Positions 4,596-5,801 of a stretch of 5,801 nt of DNA are shown here, one piece after another (within the stretch, counting starts at the first letter, position 1; every line of letters starts with the position of its first letter). A program made the position numbers and the translations under genes. The DNA is from Deltaproteobacteria bacterium (GTDB lineage Bacteria; Desulfobacterota; Anaeroferrophillalia; Anaeroferrophillales; Tharpellaceae). The notes below the pieces were generated by a model. The model was not told the DNA's origin, ran no database searches, and worked only from the letters and a program-made list of their open reading frames with translations. The stretch is taken from the NCBI GenBank assembly GCA_030633185.1, contig DAOVTG010000164.1, positions 1 through 5,801 on the forward strand, given 5' to 3'.

Positions 4596-5801
4596 TATTG
4601 TTGTATCTCTGGTGTTGTTGATTCTACTTCAGTTGCCCGGTTTGGGATACAGCCAGGTTACGATTTTGACTGGTCAAGCCGAGCGCCATCCCTGGTCAAG
4701 TTATTGGTGGCAAACCAGTGTCGGCAAGTTGGTTGAAGGATATCGAGGGCATCCCGCACCAATTGAAAAATATGATCTTTATGTCGACGGCTATTTCCCG
4801 AGTTCGGCAACCTGGACGGGGAGCTCTATTTGGTATAATCCCTATGCTCCTTCGTGGTATGGACTCTGTCATGCCTGGGTCAACGCCTCCATACTTGAAA
4901 CTATGGAAATTCAACCCTCATCTCGAAATGGTGCTTTTTTTGCGATAGGTGATAAAAAAGGTCTCCTTTGCGCTTGCCATGACACAGATGAGATTATCTA
5001 CAAGATGTGTTCGGGCAGTCCAGAATATTTCCATCGCTACCTGCTCGATTATATCGGCGAGCAGAGTCAGGCGATCGGGGCCGATCTCGATCCTTCAGAG
5101 GAGTTCTGGTCGTTTCCCATCTATAAATATGAGATGGAGATAACCTCAGGGGAGACCTTGGATCAGGTTAAATGTACCATCTTCCATGCCAATGATCTTG
5201 AGGTGGAACCGGATTTTTGCGGAACTGTTGAAGTCATAAGAAACTACGAGTACAGCCTCGAAAAGGATGCCGATGGCGCCTATCTGATAGGTAGCGGTCA
5301 ATGGCTTGGGGCTTCCAAGAGTGATCATCCTAATTCGGTCTGGGTTCCGGTCGGCGTGGTTCAGGAAGAGACGATTCTCGATTACGAGACCGTCCTTGAC
5401 ATAGTCCAAAGTCAGGGAGACGGCTTCGCAGAGAACCTGCCGCTGCAGCCGGGACATTTCCTCCTTATTCCTTCCCCGCAAAAAGCGAGAATCTTGACGA
5501 TAAAGCCTGAAGTCGGCGAAAAATTTAGCTGTTCCGTAGGCCTTGATGATCAGACGCCGGAGGGTAGTAGAGGATTTTATCGTTTGAGAAAAAACCGAAT
5601 TACAACTATCGAGGGCGAATTAGCCAATGAGTTGCAGTTCCTGGAGATCGAAAGTCGGAGTGGTAATGATGAGTATGAACTGACCCTGTATTGTGAGCCC
5701 GACGGGGAGAGTCCCGCCTTTGTTCATCTCTATGTCGATGTAGAGACTCTGTACGAGACCCGTTTCCATGATCTGCCGACCTACAATAGCTGGTTTGGAA
5801 C
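4576..5801 (+). CDS. Transglutaminase-elicitor-like secreted cysteine transamidase, 3' truncated by window edge
   Basis: From ATG 4576 the frame stays open for 408 codons to the right edge, so the C-terminus is missing. A signal peptide covers about residues 1-26. Residues about 38-280 resemble the transglutaminase elicitor family (Phytophthora GP42-type; Pfam TGase_elicitor). The landmarks are WYGLCHAW (94-101) with probable nucleophile Cys98, SPEYFHRYL (148-155) with candidate His153, DLDPSEEFW (170-178) with candidate acid Asp170 or Asp172, then YEYSLEKD and GSGQWLGAS ahead of HPNSVWVPVG (251-260). Such enzymes link or modify glutamine and lysine side chains. The catalytic assignments rest on family memory. 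Residues after 280 appear to be beta-rich with no identified domain. It overlaps the lipoprotein gene by 20 bases; AAGG at 4566-4569 inside that gene is its likely ribosome site, six bases from the ATG. Probable location is the periplasm or cell surface. A general papain-like or transglutaminase-like protease is the main alternative. Confidence 0.75.
   Translation, partial: MKSLKSNIVVSLVLLILLQLPGLGYSQVTILTGQAERHPWSSYWWQTSVGKLVEGYRGHPAPIEKYDLYVDGYFPSSATWTGSSIWYNPYAPSWYGLCHAWVNASILETMEIQPSSRNGAFFAIGDKKGLLCACHDTDEIIYKMCSGSPEYFHRYLLDYIGEQSQAIGADLDPSEEFWSFPIYKYEMEITSGETLDQVKCTIFHANDLEVEPDFCGTVEVIRNYEYSLEKDADGAYLIGSGQWLGASKSDHPNSVWVPVGVVQEETILDYETVLDIVQSQGDGFAENLPLQPGHFLLIPSPQKARILTIKPEVGEKFSCSVGLDDQTPEGSRGFYRLRKNRITTIEGELANELQFLEIESRSGNDEYELTLYCEPDGESPAFVHLYVDVETLYETRFHDLPTYNSWFG

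Noticed and set aside
4718..5143. Two short + strand open frames (4718-4948 and 4949-5143) in another frame
   Set aside because: They are out-of-frame shadows of the long open frame starting at 4576, which carries the signal peptide and catalytic motifs.
5146..5481. 111-codon reverse-strand open frame near the right end
   Set aside because: It lies fully within the transglutaminase-like reading frame, which has family motifs on the + strand; no ribosome site or motif supports the reverse frame.

Overview
The window holds four protein genes, all on the + strand, and no RNA gene, CRISPR array or insertion sequence that I can recognise. All three complete products, and the fourth partial one, carry export signals. 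The window therefore reads as a cell-envelope and secretion region of a Gram-negative (diderm) bacterium. The lipoprotein secretin, the C-terminal beta-sandwich style of the cysteine-rich protein and the moderate GC content would fit Desulfobacterota/Desulfuromonadia, but the taxonomic guess is weak.

Left (about 40-2265): a complete secretin lipoprotein of the type II secretion GspD class, the outer-membrane pore of a secretion system. It starts within a few bases of the left edge and is probably the last gene of an operon, because two possible stop codons of an upstream gene lie at 14-20.

Middle (2266-3998): a 401-base non-coding stretch with a good sigma-70-type promoter (TTGACA, 16-base spacer, TATAGT) and a leader of about 280 bases. 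The leader contains five TTAAGG copies, a 10-base direct repeat, competing complementary segments and a strong Shine-Dalgarno sequence with no gene behind it. It precedes a 443-residue secreted protein with 31 cysteines. A perfect 19-bp hairpin terminator at 4036-4076 closes this unit, so the cysteine-rich gene looks like a separately controlled monocistron. Its position next to the secretin makes it a reasonable candidate substrate of that system, but this is inference.

Right (4131-5801): a small NTF2-like lipoprotein overlaps by 20 bases the start of a gene that stays open to the right edge. The partial product (408 residues seen) has a signal peptide and resembles the transglutaminase-elicitor family of cysteine transamidases, including a WYGLCHAW motif around the likely nucleophile Cys98. 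The overlap suggests that the two are translated together and act in the periplasm or at the cell surface.

The points most worth following are the unidentified leader RNA with its repeats, the unusual cysteine-rich protein it controls, and the lipoprotein/transglutaminase-like pair. I could not run any database search, so family names rest on motif recognition.
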